Notes: generated by a model from the letters alone, not told the origin. A stretch of DNA of 64,000 bases from Janthinobacterium lividum (GCF_034424625.1 NZ_CP139976.1:4464001-4528000); one strand, 5' to 3'; positions 44,045 to 53,230 are shown, counted from the first letter of the stretch. Translations and numbers: made by a program.

Positions 44045-46966
44045 ATGCACACGACTCCACCGCGCCATCCCTTGCACGCCCGCCTGTCTCCCCTGTTCCT
44101 GGCCATCGGACTGGCCTTCGCCACACCCGCCACGCATGCCGCCACCGCGCCGGTAGCGCAGGTGGAATGGCAGATTCCCGCGCAACCGTTGAACCGCGCG
44201 CTGAACGAACTGGCGCGCCAGGCAGGCATGGTGCTGCTGGCCGATGCGCGCCTGACCGAAGGCCGGCACAGCGCCCCGCTGCAAGGCCGGCATTCGCTGC
44301 CCGAGGCGCTGCGCCAGCTGCTGGCCGGCAGCGGCCTGCAAGCACAGCTGCAGGGCGGCACGACCATCATCATCAGCGCACCCGCGCCTGTCGCCGCCGG
44401 CGCGGTGCAGATCGGCACCCTGCGCGTGAATGGCCAGGGCGGCAGCGGCACGTTCGAGGCGGACGACACGGATCCGGCCGACCTGCCCTACCTGACGCCG
44501 GCCGCCTCCGTGTACATCGGACGCGAACAGATCGAGCGCTTCCGCGGCACTTCGCCGGCCGATATCTTCAAGGGCGTGGCCGGCGTGCAGGTGGGCGACA
44601 GCCGCAACAGCGGCGCCGTCGACGTCAATGTGCGCGGCATGCAGGGCCAGGGCCGCGTGCCCGTGCTGATCGACGGCAGCCTGCAATCGTCGACCGTCTA
44701 CCGCGGCTACGCGGGCATCGCCGACCGCAGCTACATCGACCCGGACCTGATCAGCGCCATCCGCATCGACAAGGGCCCGAACCTGTCGGCGCAGGGCGCG
44801 GGCGCCATCGGCGGCATGGTCAGCATGCAGACCCTGCGCCCGGAAGACATTCTGCTGGCAGGCCAGCGCACGGGCGTGCGCCTGCGCGGCGGCATCCAGG
44901 ACAACAGCGTCACGGCACCCGGCGATTTCGGCAGCGCGCCGCGCACGCACCGCAACAAGCTGGGCGACCCGCGCAGCGGCTTTGGCAGCATCGCCGTGGC
45001 GACGCGCCAGGACGACTACGACCTGGTGGCGGCCATCAGCCACCGCAGCATCGGCAATTATTTTTCCGGCACGCGCGGTTTCGAACGCTATCAGCTGCTC
45101 AACGAATGGGGCGACGACAATGGCGTGACGCAGTTCTTCAAGCGCGGCGATGAGGTGCTGAACACGGCCAACCGCACCACCTCGGCCCTGCTGAAGGCCA
45201 ACCTGCGCCTGCCGCACGAACAGAAGCTGGAGCTGGGCTACCGCTATTTCGACAGCAGCTATGGCGAAATCATGCCCTCGCAAATCTACCGCAACAGCAC
45301 CGGCAGCATCCCCCAGTGGGACCCCAGCCAGGTGCGCACCAACGCGCTGACGGCGCGCTACGAGTGGAAGCCGGAAGGCCAGAACCTCATCGACCTGAAG
45401 GCCAACCTGTGGCTGACGGACATGCAGAGCAAGTCGCGCAACGGCGACATCTTCAGCAATCCGCTGGAAGGCAAGGCCAATCCGGGCGACCATGAATGCA
45501 AGGAGTGCGTGGAAGTGCTGTACCTGGCGAAGAACCAGGCGCGCCGCGTCGGCGCCGACCTGACGAACACCTCCCGCTTCACCACCGGCATGGGCGCGCT
45601 CAAGCTCGATTACGGCTTGTCCCTGCAGAACGAGGATATCGGACCGGCCGACAGCGTGCGCATCCTCGATGAAGACTTGAACGCCAATCACACCCTGCGC
45701 AACGGCAAGCGCCACGAGCAAAGCGTATTCGCCTCGCTGCAGTGGCAGGCACGCGACTGGCTGACCGTTGACGCGGGCGGACGCTTCCAGCGCTTCGATA
45801 CACGCGACCGCAACCGCCGCGCGGAACAGCAGTACCAGCCGCAGGGCTGGCAATGGGTCACCATGTGGGACAAGGACGGCGACCAGCTCGGCGCCGCGAA
45901 ATGGTACCAGGATGCGCAGGGCCAGTTCACGGCGGCCACCAATCCCGCGCTGGTGGGCGGCATGGTGGAACGCTATGGCGAGGAACCGGCGCCGCTGGAC
46001 ATCTCGCAGGTGGACCAGTGGAGCGGCAACGATTATGTCTTCCGCGACGCCATCCCCGGCCTGTTCAAGTACAGCACGCCGATCCGCCGCAAGGACCACG
46101 GTTTCGCGCCCACCTTCGCCCTGACGGCGCGCCTGTCCGACAGCGTCAGCCTGTTCCTGCGCGACGCGCGCGGCCTGCGCATGCCCAGCCTGTACGAATC
46201 GACGATGGGCTTTTCCGCCACGTATTCGTCGCCGCTCAAGCCGGAGCGCAGCCATAACCGCGAAGTTGGCGTCAGCCTGGTCAAGGACGGCGTATGGAGC
46301 GCCGCCGACAAGCTGCGCCTGCGCGTCGCGTATTTCGACAACGTCACGCATGGCTACATCACGCGCCGCCCGATACCGGACCTGCCGGCCTACGCGCAGA
46401 ATTTCTCGATGGCGAACACGGACAGATACAGCGTCTCGGGGATCGAACTGCAATCGTCATATGACCGGGGTAGCGTGTTTGCCGATTTTTCCGGCACCTG
46501 GAACCGCAAGACCCTGATCTGCGACGCGGCAACCGCAGCCTATCTGCGCAAGGCCAGCAAGTGGCAATCGGATATCTGGAACACGCCAGACTGCTCGCCC
46601 ATCGGTTTTTCCAGCTCGTATGTCAGCAACCATATCCAGCCCAAGCTGAGCGCCAACCTGACCCTGGGTACGCGCTGGCTGCAGGAAAAGCTCACCGTGG
46701 GTACGCGCCTGACCCATGTCGGCCATCCGCTGGCGCGCCAGGACGACAAGGCCGTCTGGCAGTCGTGGACAGGCACCTCGCCGCAAGTGCTGACGCAGGC
46801 CTACACCCTGGCTGACCTGTTTGCCAGCTACAAGATCACGCCCAACGCCACCCTGGACGTGGCGGTGGACAACCTGACGGACCGCTACTACCTCGATCCG
46901 CTGACCCTGAGCCTGATGCCGGGACCGGGCCGTACGGCGCGCGTCACGCTTGGCCTTCGTTTCTGA
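44045..46966 (+). CDS. TonB-dependent outer-membrane receptor with STN signalling domain (probable heme receptor)
   Basis: A 973-residue protein. A signal peptide (LFLAIGLAFATPATHAA) precedes a periplasmic STN domain (VEWQIPAQPLNRALNELARQ ... LLAGSGLQAQLQGGTTIIIS). The plug follows (RFRGTSPADIFKGVAGVQVG, VDVNVRGMQGQGRVPVLIDG), then a 22-strand-type barrel ending RTARVTLGLRF. The plug sequence is HasR-like, and LRMPSLYES resembles the FRAP region of heme receptors. The heme oxygenase directly downstream supports heme as ligand; direct proof is not in the sequence. Works with the sigma/FecR pair by surface signalling and with the TonB-like fusion two genes downstream. Confidence 0.88.
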   Translation: MHTTPPRHPLHARLSPLFLAIGLAFATPATHAATAPVAQVEWQIPAQPLNRALNELARQAGMVLLADARLTEGRHSAPLQGRHSLPEALRQLLAGSGLQAQLQGGTTIIISAPAPVAAGAVQIGTLRVNGQGGSGTFEADDTDPADLPYLTPAASVYIGREQIERFRGTSPADIFKGVAGVQVGDSRNSGAVDVNVRGMQGQGRVPVLIDGSLQSSTVYRGYAGIADRSYIDPDLISAIRIDKGPNLSAQGAGAIGGMVSMQTLRPEDILLAGQRTGVRLRGGIQDNSVTAPGDFGSAPRTHRNKLGDPRSGFGSIAVATRQDDYDLVAAISHRSIGNYFSGTRGFERYQLLNEWGDDNGVTQFFKRGDEVLNTANRTTSALLKANLRLPHEQKLELGYRYFDSSYGEIMPSQIYRNSTGSIPQWDPSQVRTNALTARYEWKPEGQNLIDLKANLWLTDMQSKSRNGDIFSNPLEGKANPGDHECKECVEVLYLAKNQARRVGADLTNTSRFTTGMGALKLDYGLSLQNEDIGPADSVRILDEDLNANHTLRNGKRHEQSVFASLQWQARDWLTVDAGGRFQRFDTRDRNRRAEQQYQPQGWQWVTMWDKDGDQLGAAKWYQDAQGQFTAATNPALVGGMVERYGEEPAPLDISQVDQWSGNDYVFRDAIPGLFKYSTPIRRKDHGFAPTFALTARLSDSVSLFLRDARGLRMPSLYESTMGFSATYSSPLKPERSHNREVGVSLVKDGVWSAADKLRLRVAYFDNVTHGYITRRPIPDLPAYAQNFSMANTDRYSVSGIELQSSYDRGSVFADFSGTWNRKTLICDAATAAYLRKASKWQSDIWNTPDCSPIGFSSSYVSNHIQPKLSANLTLGTRWLQEKLTVGTRLTHVGHPLARQDDKAVWQSWTGTSPQVLTQAYTLADLFASYKITPNATLDVAVDNLTDRYYLDPLTLSLMPGPGRTARVTLGLRF

Positions 46967-47001
46967 TTTGATTCATCCTTATAATAGAGAGTAGATATTC
47001 C

Positions 47002-47622
47002 ATGCATGCAGCAAGCGACACCAGCAGCACCTTGAACGCCGTTCCGATTAACGCGGCCCCAACCCGCAGCCAGCGCCTGAAAGCCGACACCATGGCCACC
47101 CACGAATTGCTGGACCAGCGCATCATGGCCAGCGCACCGTTTTCCAGCCGCGAGAACTATGCGCGCTTTTTGCAGGCGCAATACGCGTTCCTGCGCGACG
47201 TCGACGCGCTGTACGACAACGCGCAGCTGGCGGCCCTGCTGCCGGACCTGCAACAGCGCCGCCGCTACGCCAGCATCGCCGCCGACCTGCGCGACCTGGA
47301 CACCGCGCTGCCGTCCGATGCGGCCACGCCGCCGTTCGACGCGCAGCTGGACCTGGCCACGGCGCTGGGCTGGCTGTATGTGAGCGAAGGCTCGAAGCTG
47401 GGCGCGGCCATCCTGTATAAACTGGCCGGCAAGATCGGCCTGGACGAGCATCACGGCGCGCGCCACCTGGCCGGCCATCCTGACGGACGCGCGCGGCACT
47501 GGCGCGAATTTACCTCCGTGCTCGATACGGCCATCCTCGATGAGGCGGGTGAAGCGCGCATGATCGACGGCGCGCGCGCCGCCTTCCTGCGCATGCACGG
47601 CCACGTGGAGGCCTGCGCCTGA
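47002..47622 (+). CDS. Biliverdin-producing heme oxygenase
   Basis: A 206-residue cytoplasmic enzyme that opens heme to release iron. The proximal heme-ligand His is probably residue 34 in LKADTMATHELLDQRIM. The distal-helix region is LGWLYVSEGSKLGAAILYKL with the conserved Gly residues. Overall length and motif spacing match bacterial PigA/HmuO-type heme oxygenases. The ~20-residue N-terminus before the first helix is variable. Located 35 bp after the receptor and overlapping the next gene by one base, it belongs to one transcript. Confidence 0.88.
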   Translation: MHAASDTSSTLNAVPINAAPTRSQRLKADTMATHELLDQRIMASAPFSSRENYARFLQAQYAFLRDVDALYDNAQLAALLPDLQQRRRYASIAADLRDLDTALPSDAATPPFDAQLDLATALGWLYVSEGSKLGAAILYKLAGKIGLDEHHGARHLAGHPDGRARHWREFTSVLDTAILDEAGEARMIDGARAAFLRMHGHVEACA

Positions 47623-48773
47623 TGGAAGAGCCAGTCATCCAGGCCGGCGCGGAAGCGCACACGGCACGCCTGCGCCGCTGGGCGTGGACGGCCGCCGGCA
47701 TGCTGATGGTGGCGCTGGGCGTGATCGGCGCCCTGCTGCCCGTCATGCCGACGACGATCTTCCTGATCCTGGCGCTGGCCTGCTTCAGCCGCGCCTCGCC
47801 GCGCCTGGAGCACTGGCTGCTGCATCACCCCCGTTTTGGCGCGCCCCTGCGGCAGTGGCGCGAACACCGCGCCGTGTCGCGGCGCGGCAAGGCCATGGCC
47901 TGCCTGGGCATGGCCATCGGCTTTGTCGCCATGTGCCTCGGCCATCCGCCCTGGTGGGTGATCGCCATGGTGGGCGCGATGGAAATCGCCGTCCTTATCT
48001 ATCTGCTGCGCCGCCCGGAAGGGCCGGCGCCGGCGGCCGCCGCCGACAAGACGCCGCCGACCGACTGGCGCCGTCCGCTGACGATAGCCGCCGTCTTCGC
48101 CATGCATGGCGCCCTGCTGGGATGGGCGCTGTACCACCGCGCGCCGGCAGCGCCCGTGCTGGCCATCGTGCCCGACGCCGCGCAACCGGCCATGCTGCTG
48201 TTCCTGCCGGCCGCCGCCCCGCCCCGCCCTTTGGAGCAGAATCTTGCTGAACGGGTCAGCGCCGCCGCCGCGCCATCCGCCGCCATTGCCAAAAAGGCAG
48301 CGCCGGCAATCCAACAATTGGTACTGCCGCAGCCGGATGCCGCACCCATGCCGCCGCAAGCCGAGAGCATCGCGGCCGTTGCCGAGGTGCGGCATGCGCC
48401 CGTGACACCGGCACCGGCGGCGGCGCCGTCCATCGCGGCGGCGCCGCCCTCGCCCGCCCTGCCGCCCGCGCCGCAGGAGCTGCGCAGCGGCGTATCGAGC
48501 TGGGAAGGCAAGGTTTTGGCGCGCATGGAGCGCTTCCGCCGCTACCCGACGGCGTCGCGCGCCAAGCAGGAACAGGGCGTGGTGTATCTGCGCTGCCGCA
48601 TCGACCGCGATGGCCAGGTGCTGACCGCCGCCATCGAGCGCAGCTCCGGTTCCGCAGCGCTGGATCAGGCCGCGCTCGATACTTTGCAACGGGCCGCGCC
48701 ACTGCCGCGCATCCCCAAGGAACGGCCGGACCCGCTGGAATTATCGATTCCCGTCGAATTTTCCATTGGCTGA
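47622..48773 (+). CDS. DUF454 (YbaN-like) membrane domain fused to a TonB-like C-terminal domain
   Basis: A 383-residue protein overlapping the heme oxygenase stop (TGATG). Residues about 18-130 are a DUF454/YbaN unit with hydrophobic helices (GMLMVALGVIGALLPVMPTT, IFLILALACFSRASPRLEHW). DUF454 genes often sit beside heme oxygenase. A further membrane helix (about 150-165) is followed by ~125 residues rich in Pro and Ala, the usual periplasm-spanning linker of TonB. Residues about 295-383 (FRRYPTASRAKQEQGVVYLR, AALDQAALDTLQRAAPLPRI) are a TonB C-terminal domain. No ExbB or ExbD gene follows. I infer a dedicated energiser of the heme receptor, fused to a partner of heme breakdown. Confidence 0.85.
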   Translation: MEEPVIQAGAEAHTARLRRWAWTAAGMLMVALGVIGALLPVMPTTIFLILALACFSRASPRLEHWLLHHPRFGAPLRQWREHRAVSRRGKAMACLGMAIGFVAMCLGHPPWWVIAMVGAMEIAVLIYLLRRPEGPAPAAAADKTPPTDWRRPLTIAAVFAMHGALLGWALYHRAPAAPVLAIVPDAAQPAMLLFLPAAAPPRPLEQNLAERVSAAAAPSAAIAKKAAPAIQQLVLPQPDAAPMPPQAESIAAVAEVRHAPVTPAPAAAPSIAAAPPSPALPPAPQELRSGVSSWEGKVLARMERFRRYPTASRAKQEQGVVYLRCRIDRDGQVLTAAIERSSGSAALDQAALDTLQRAAPLPRIPKERPDPLELSIPVEFSIG

Positions 48774-48958
48774 TCGCACAAAAACCGCTTTTACTCTCGC
48801 CAAACACCCATATAGACATTATTTGCATATTCAAAGCAAGATTCTGTCGTAGGAGTAATAACACGATCGGAGGTATACTACGCAACCGACGTGGCAGGCT
48901 GGGCGATTTGGCCCCTGCAAGCAAGCCTGTCACGGTCCAATAAAAAAGGAAACACTGC

Positions 48959-49768
48959 ATGACCACACCACACCGTACGCCGGTGATTCGCATCGATGGC
49001 GCAAACAAGACCTTCGCGCTGCCCAAAGGCGAACAATTCCACGCGGTCAAATCGGTCACGCTGGAAGTCTATCCCGGTGATATTTTCGGCCTGATCGGCA
49101 AGAGCGGCGCCGGCAAATCGACCTTGCTGCGCCTGATTAACTTGCTCGAGCGCCCCGACAGCGGCACCATTACCGTGGCCGGGCGCGAATTGACACGCCT
49201 GGGCAAGAGCGAATTGCGCGACGCGCGCCAGAACATCGGCATGATTTTCCAGCAATTCAACCTGCTGCAAAACGCCAGCGTGTTCGACAACGTCGCCTTC
49301 CCACTGAAAATCCATGGCACGACCAAGGGCGAGCAGATCGCCGCCCGCGTCGAGGAATGTCTGGCGCTGGTGGGCCTGTCTGACAAGCTGCACAGCTATC
49401 CGGCACAATTGTCCGGCGGGCAGAAGCAGCGCGTGGCCATTGCCCGCGCCCTGGCCAGCCACCCGGACGTGCTGCTGTGCGACGAGCCGACGTCCGCGCT
49501 GGACGCGGAAACCACGCGCGCCCTGCTCGACACCCTGCGCGACATCAATGCGCGCCTGGGAGTGACCATCGTCATCGTCAGCCATGAGCTATCGGTGCTG
49601 GGCGCCATCTGCAACCGCGTGGCCGTCGTGGAAAACGGCGCCATCGCCGAACAATTCGATTTGAGCGACACGGCCACCCCGCGCAAGACGGCGCTGGGAC
49701 GCGAGCTGGCTTATTACGGCACCGAGGCGTTTGAAGCCACCGCATGGAAGGATGCAACACATGTTTGA
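48959..49768 (+). CDS. metN: Methionine ABC transporter ATP-binding protein MetN, short form
   Basis: A 269-residue ATPase with AAAGGA before ATG 48959. Walker A GKSGAGKST (residues 47-55), signature LSGGQKQRVAIARALA, Walker B VLLCDEPTSALD and switch His in VIVSHELSVLGAICNR are present. MetN-type features include IRIDGANKTF and DIFGLIGKSGAGKSTLLRLINLLE. Typical MetN is about 340 residues, with a C-terminal NIL domain that binds methionine and shuts the transporter; here the chain ends about 60 residues after the H-loop, so that domain is missing. Overlaps metI by 8 nt. Confidence 0.9.
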   Translation: MTTPHRTPVIRIDGANKTFALPKGEQFHAVKSVTLEVYPGDIFGLIGKSGAGKSTLLRLINLLERPDSGTITVAGRELTRLGKSELRDARQNIGMIFQQFNLLQNASVFDNVAFPLKIHGTTKGEQIAARVEECLALVGLSDKLHSYPAQLSGGQKQRVAIARALASHPDVLLCDEPTSALDAETTRALLDTLRDINARLGVTIVIVSHELSVLGAICNRVAVVENGAIAEQFDLSDTATPRKTALGRELAYYGTEAFEATAWKDATHV

Positions 49769-50435
49769 AGAATCGATCAATAACGTCATCAACCTGCTGC
49801 CGGAAATCTGGGTGGCGCTGGGCCAGACCATGACGATGCTGGGCATTGGACTGACCGCCGCCATCCTGATCGGCGGCCCGCTGGGCATCCTGCTGTTTCT
49901 CGTCTCGGAAGGCCAGTCGCTGGAAAACCGTCCGCTGTCGACGATCCTCGGCTGGCTGGTGAACACCGTGCGCAGCTTCCCGTTCATCATCCTGCTGGTC
50001 GCCCTGACGCCGTTTACGCGCATCATCGCCGGCACCTCGATCGGCCCGCTGGCAGCCAGCGTACCGCTGTCGTTTGCCGCCATTCCCTACCTGGCGCGCC
50101 TGGTGGAACAGAACCTGCGCGAAGTGCCGCGCGGCGTGATCGAAGCGGCGCACGCCATGGGCGCATCGGAAATGCAGATCATCTTCCGCGTGCTGCTGGT
50201 GGAAGCGCGCTCCGGCCTGGTGCTGGCCCTGACCGTGCTGTCGATCAGCTTCCTGTCGTATTCGGCCGTGGCCGGCGTGGTGGGCGGCGGCGGTATCGGC
50301 GACCTGGCCATCCGCTACGGCTACTACCGCTTCGAGACGGACATCATGGTCGCCACCGTGGCCATCCTGATCGTGCTGGTGCAAACCATCCAGTTCGCCG
50401 GCACGCGCATCGCCAAGCGCCTCGACAAACGTTAA
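49761..50435 (+). CDS. metI: Methionine ABC transporter permease MetI
   Basis: A 224-residue inner-membrane protein of normal MetI length. AAGGA precedes ATG 49761, which lies within the last codons of metN. Five hydrophobic helices and the permease EAA loop (GVIEAAHAMGASEMQIIFRVLLVEA) are visible. The end IRYGYYRFETDIMVATVAIL is diagnostic of MetI. Forms the channel for D/L-methionine and related compounds with MetN and MetQ. Confidence 0.93.
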   Translation: MFEESINNVINLLPEIWVALGQTMTMLGIGLTAAILIGGPLGILLFLVSEGQSLENRPLSTILGWLVNTVRSFPFIILLVALTPFTRIIAGTSIGPLAASVPLSFAAIPYLARLVEQNLREVPRGVIEAAHAMGASEMQIIFRVLLVEARSGLVLALTVLSISFLSYSAVAGVVGGGGIGDLAIRYGYYRFETDIMVATVAILIVLVQTIQFAGTRIAKRLDKR

Positions 50436-50467
50436 TTCATATTCAGTATTTCAGTACAAGGAAAAGC

Positions 50468-51295
50468 ATGAACCACATTCGCCGCAACCTGCTCCTGGCC
50501 GCCGCCAGCCTGGCCTTCGCCACCGCCGCCCACGCCAAGGATCCGAAAGAACTCGTCATCGGCACCAGCTCCGGCCCGTATTCGGACCAGCTGAAGCTGG
50601 GCATCAAGCCTATCCTGGAAAAACAGGGCTACAAGGTCAAGATCGTGGAATTCAACGACTACGTGCAGCCGAACTACGCGCTGGCCGAAGGTTCGCTGGA
50701 CGCCAACGTATTCCAGCACATCGTCTATCTGACCAAGTTCGCCACCGATAACAAGCTGCCCCTGAGCTCATTGATCACCGTGCCGACCATGCCGATCGGC
50801 CTGTACGGCGGCAAGCAAAAGTCCTTGGCCGACGTGAAGAACGGCGCCACCATCACCATGCCGAACGATCCGACCAACCAGGCGCGCGCGCTGGTGATGC
50901 TGGCCAAGATGGGCTGGATCAAGCTCAAACCGAACGTCGATCCGCTGCGCGCTTCCGAGCGCGACGTGCTGGAAAACCCGAAGAAGCTGAAACTGGTGCC
51001 GCTGGAAGCGGCGCAGCTGCCACGTTCGCTGGCCGACGCCGACTACGCTTTTGTCAACGGTAACTTCGCCCTGGCCGCCGGCATGAAGCTGACGTCGGCC
51101 CTCGCCGTGGAAAAGATCTCGGACAGCTACATCAACCTGGTCGCCATCCGCACGGCCGACAAGGCCAAGCCATGGGTCAAGGACCTGGAAGCGGCCTACC
51201 GCTCGCGCGCCTTCCTCGACGCGACGAACAAATACCTGGCCGGCTACGAAAAGACGGACTACCAGCTGGCGCTGGAAAAGACGCTGAAAAAATAA
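50468..51295 (+). CDS. metQ: Methionine-binding protein MetQ (NLPA family)
   Basis: A 275-residue periplasmic binding protein. The signal peptide MNHIRRNLLLAAASLAFATAAHA ends without a lipobox Cys, so the mature protein is probably soluble rather than a lipoprotein as in E. coli. NLPA-family motifs: ELVIGTSSGPYSDQLK, GYKVKIVEFNDYVQPNYALA, GSLDANVFQHIVYL, ITMPNDPTNQARALVMLAK and DYAFVNGNFALAAGM. It lies 32 bp after metI and ends before a strong terminator. Confidence 0.93.
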   Translation: MNHIRRNLLLAAASLAFATAAHAKDPKELVIGTSSGPYSDQLKLGIKPILEKQGYKVKIVEFNDYVQPNYALAEGSLDANVFQHIVYLTKFATDNKLPLSSLITVPTMPIGLYGGKQKSLADVKNGATITMPNDPTNQARALVMLAKMGWIKLKPNVDPLRASERDVLENPKKLKLVPLEAAQLPRSLADADYAFVNGNFALAAGMKLTSALAVEKISDSYINLVAIRTADKAKPWVKDLEAAYRSRAFLDATNKYLAGYEKTDYQLALEKTLKK

Positions 51296-51312
51296 AGCAA
51301 AGCGCTGCACGC

Positions 51313-51348
51313 AAAAAAACGGCCAGGTTCACACCTGGCCGTTTTTTT
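51313..51348. terminator. Bidirectional terminator after metQ
   Basis: Stem GGCCAGGT-tcac-ACCTGGCC flanked by A7 and T7 runs, extending the pairing. It ends metNIQ and can also stop the converging ompW transcript, whose stop is 36 bp away. Confidence 0.92.
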
Positions 51349-51383
51349 ATTGTGCGCGCCGCGTGGACGCCGTCATGCCATGC

Positions 51384-52001
51384 TTAGAAACGGTAACCCA
51401 CACCGACGCCGATCAGGAGTGGATCCACCTTGACTTCGCTGATCTTGGCGCCACCGGCCAATACGTCGCTGCGGATCTGCACTTTCTTGATGTCGAAGTT
51501 CAAGGACCAGTTTTTGTCCAGTTTGTAATCGACACCGGCTTGCAGCGAGAAGCCCCAGCTGTCATGTTCCAGGCGGCCGGCGCCGTTCAGCAATTTCACG
51601 TCCGAGATATTCGTGTAGTTCACGCCCGCACCCACGTATGGGCTGAACTGTTTTTCAGGCATGAAGTGGTATTGCAGCGACAGGGTCGGCGGCAAATGCT
51701 TGAAGCTGCCGATCTTCGTGCCGGACAAGGTGACGTCATGCTTTTGCGGATACGTCAGGATCAGCTCGGCAGCGATATTTGGCGTGAAGAAGTAGGAAAT
51801 ATCGATTTCAGGAATCGTCTTGCTGCTGACGTGAATCAGGTCGGATGCGCCGACGCCACCAACGGGAGCAGATTTGTTGGCCGGATCGATATGCACGGCG
51901 CGCGCACGGACCAGCCATGGGCTTTCCTGTGCCATTGCGTTGCCGGCGAATGCGCCGATGGCGGCCAGGACGATTGCTGCTGCAGTTGCGGACTTTTTCA
52001 T
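51384..52001 (-). CDS. ompW: OmpW/AlkL-family outer-membrane protein
   Basis: A 205-residue small eight-stranded barrel. Signal peptide MKKSATAAAIVLAAIGAFAGNAMAQ. Family motifs are WLVRARAVHIDP, TIPEIDISYFFTPNIAAELI, PPTLSLQYHFMPEKQFSPYV and VGYRF with terminal Phe. OmpW proteins let hydrophobic small molecules cross the outer membrane and are often induced without oxygen. A perfect FNR-type box about 70 bp upstream fits this. Confidence 0.92.
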   Translation of the reverse strand: MKKSATAAAIVLAAIGAFAGNAMAQESPWLVRARAVHIDPANKSAPVGGVGASDLIHVSSKTIPEIDISYFFTPNIAAELILTYPQKHDVTLSGTKIGSFKHLPPTLSLQYHFMPEKQFSPYVGAGVNYTNISDVKLLNGAGRLEHDSWGFSLQAGVDYKLDKNWSLNFDIKKVQIRSDVLAGGAKISEVKVDPLLIGVGVGYRF

Positions 52002-52071
52002 TTTATTTCCCTCTGTCGTTAATGTCGTTAAGTAACGCTGCGAAGTCTAAGAGTGCAGTGCAACAAAAACT

Positions 52072-52085
52072 TTGATCCACATCAA
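52072..52085. promoter_or_regulatory. FNR/Anr box upstream of ompW
   Basis: TTGATCCACATCAA is an exact match to TTGAT-N4-ATCAA. It lies 71-84 bp before the ompW ATG, where a class-II-type FNR activation site would be expected. Confidence 0.8.
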
Positions 52086-52167
52086 ATAGTGCTAGATGGC
52101 ATCATCAGAGGGATTTTTTCCTTTGCCCAGGTCAAGAAAATGCGGCAGCGCAGCGCACGCATACGTA

Positions 52168-53064
52168 TCAATGCACGCCGTCAAACAGGCTGGCGACCCA
52201 GTCGGCAAACACACGCACACGGGGCGACAATTGCCGGTGGTGGGGATACAGCACGGACACGGGCAGCGGGTCGGGACGCAAGTCCCGCAGCACTTCCACC
52301 AGGTCGCCGTCCGCCAGCGCCCGCTCCAGATGGTAGCGGGGCGCCTGGATCAAGCCCATGCCCGCGCGGCAACAGGCGTGGTATGCGTCCGCACTGTTGA
52401 CGGACACCGTGCCCGGCAAGGCCACGCTGTGCCGCTGGCCGTCCGCCTTGAAATCGAAGGGCCAGACCTTGCCCGTCTGGGCGGAAAAGAAATTGACGGC
52501 GCGGTGGCCATCCAGTTGCGCCAGAGTCTCCGGCGTGCCATGCGCGGCCAGGTAGGCGGGGCTGGCGCACGTCACCTGCTCCAGCAGCGCCACGCGGCGC
52601 GCCACCATGGACGAATCGCCCAGCTCGCCCACGCGCAGCACGCAATCGACGCCTTCGCGCACCAGGTCGACGAGGCGGTCGCCCATGCCGATTTCCAGTT
52701 CGATCAGCGGATAGCGGGCGCAGAACTGGTCCAGCACGGGCATGACGAAATGCATGGCCAGGGTCGCGTGCAGGTCGATGCGCAGCTTGCCGGCCGGCTG
52801 CTGGGCCGCCGAACTGAACACGGCTTCCGTTTCTTCCAGGTCCGCCAGCAGGCGCACGCAGCGCTGGTAATACGCCTCGCCATCGGGCGTGGGCGTCACT
52901 TGCCGCGTGGTCCGCTGCAGCAGGCGCACGCGCAGCCGCGCTTCAAGCTGCTTGATCGCATGCGTGACGGTCGCCTTCGGGTAGCCAAGGTCATGCGCCG
53001 CCTGGGTGAAACTGCGCAGTTCGACGATGCGGGTAAAAATGCGCATCGCATCAAATCGGTCCAT
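52168..53064 (-). CDS. LysR-family transcriptional regulator
   Basis: A 298-residue regulator of standard LysR length. The N-terminal winged helix-turn-helix is MDRFDAMRIFTRIVELRSFT plus AAHDLGYPKATVTHAIKQLE. The effector domain starts near residue 90 (GKLRIDLHATLAMHFVMPVL). The subgroup resembles CrgA-type regulators that often control efflux or oxidoreductase genes. No divergent target is adjacent except the fur gene 237 bp away, whose own Fur box points elsewhere; the target is unknown. Confidence 0.9.
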   Translation of the reverse strand: MDRFDAMRIFTRIVELRSFTQAAHDLGYPKATVTHAIKQLEARLRVRLLQRTTRQVTPTPDGEAYYQRCVRLLADLEETEAVFSSAAQQPAGKLRIDLHATLAMHFVMPVLDQFCARYPLIELEIGMGDRLVDLVREGVDCVLRVGELGDSSMVARRVALLEQVTCASPAYLAAHGTPETLAQLDGHRAVNFFSAQTGKVWPFDFKADGQRHSVALPGTVSVNSADAYHACCRAGMGLIQAPRYHLERALADGDLVEVLRDLRPDPLPVSVLYPHHRQLSPRVRVFADWVASLFDGVH

Positions 53065-53230
53065 CTTCCTGCCCCATTGTTATTCCTTGCTGCACAGTGT
53101 AGCGATATCACCGTTGGTTTTGCAATTGCAACGCAAGATGCGTGCAACGCAATCGACGCTTGCGCCGATGTCACTGGTCTGCCGGCCGGCTAGCCAGCAT
53201 AATATTTCCACTCCGCACAATACAAATGAG

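Noticed and set aside
44021..46453. 810-codon minus-strand open frame opposite the TonB-dependent receptor
   Set aside because: Antisense shadow with Ala/Arg/Val-rich composition; the receptor has signal peptide, STN domain, plug and C-terminal Phe.
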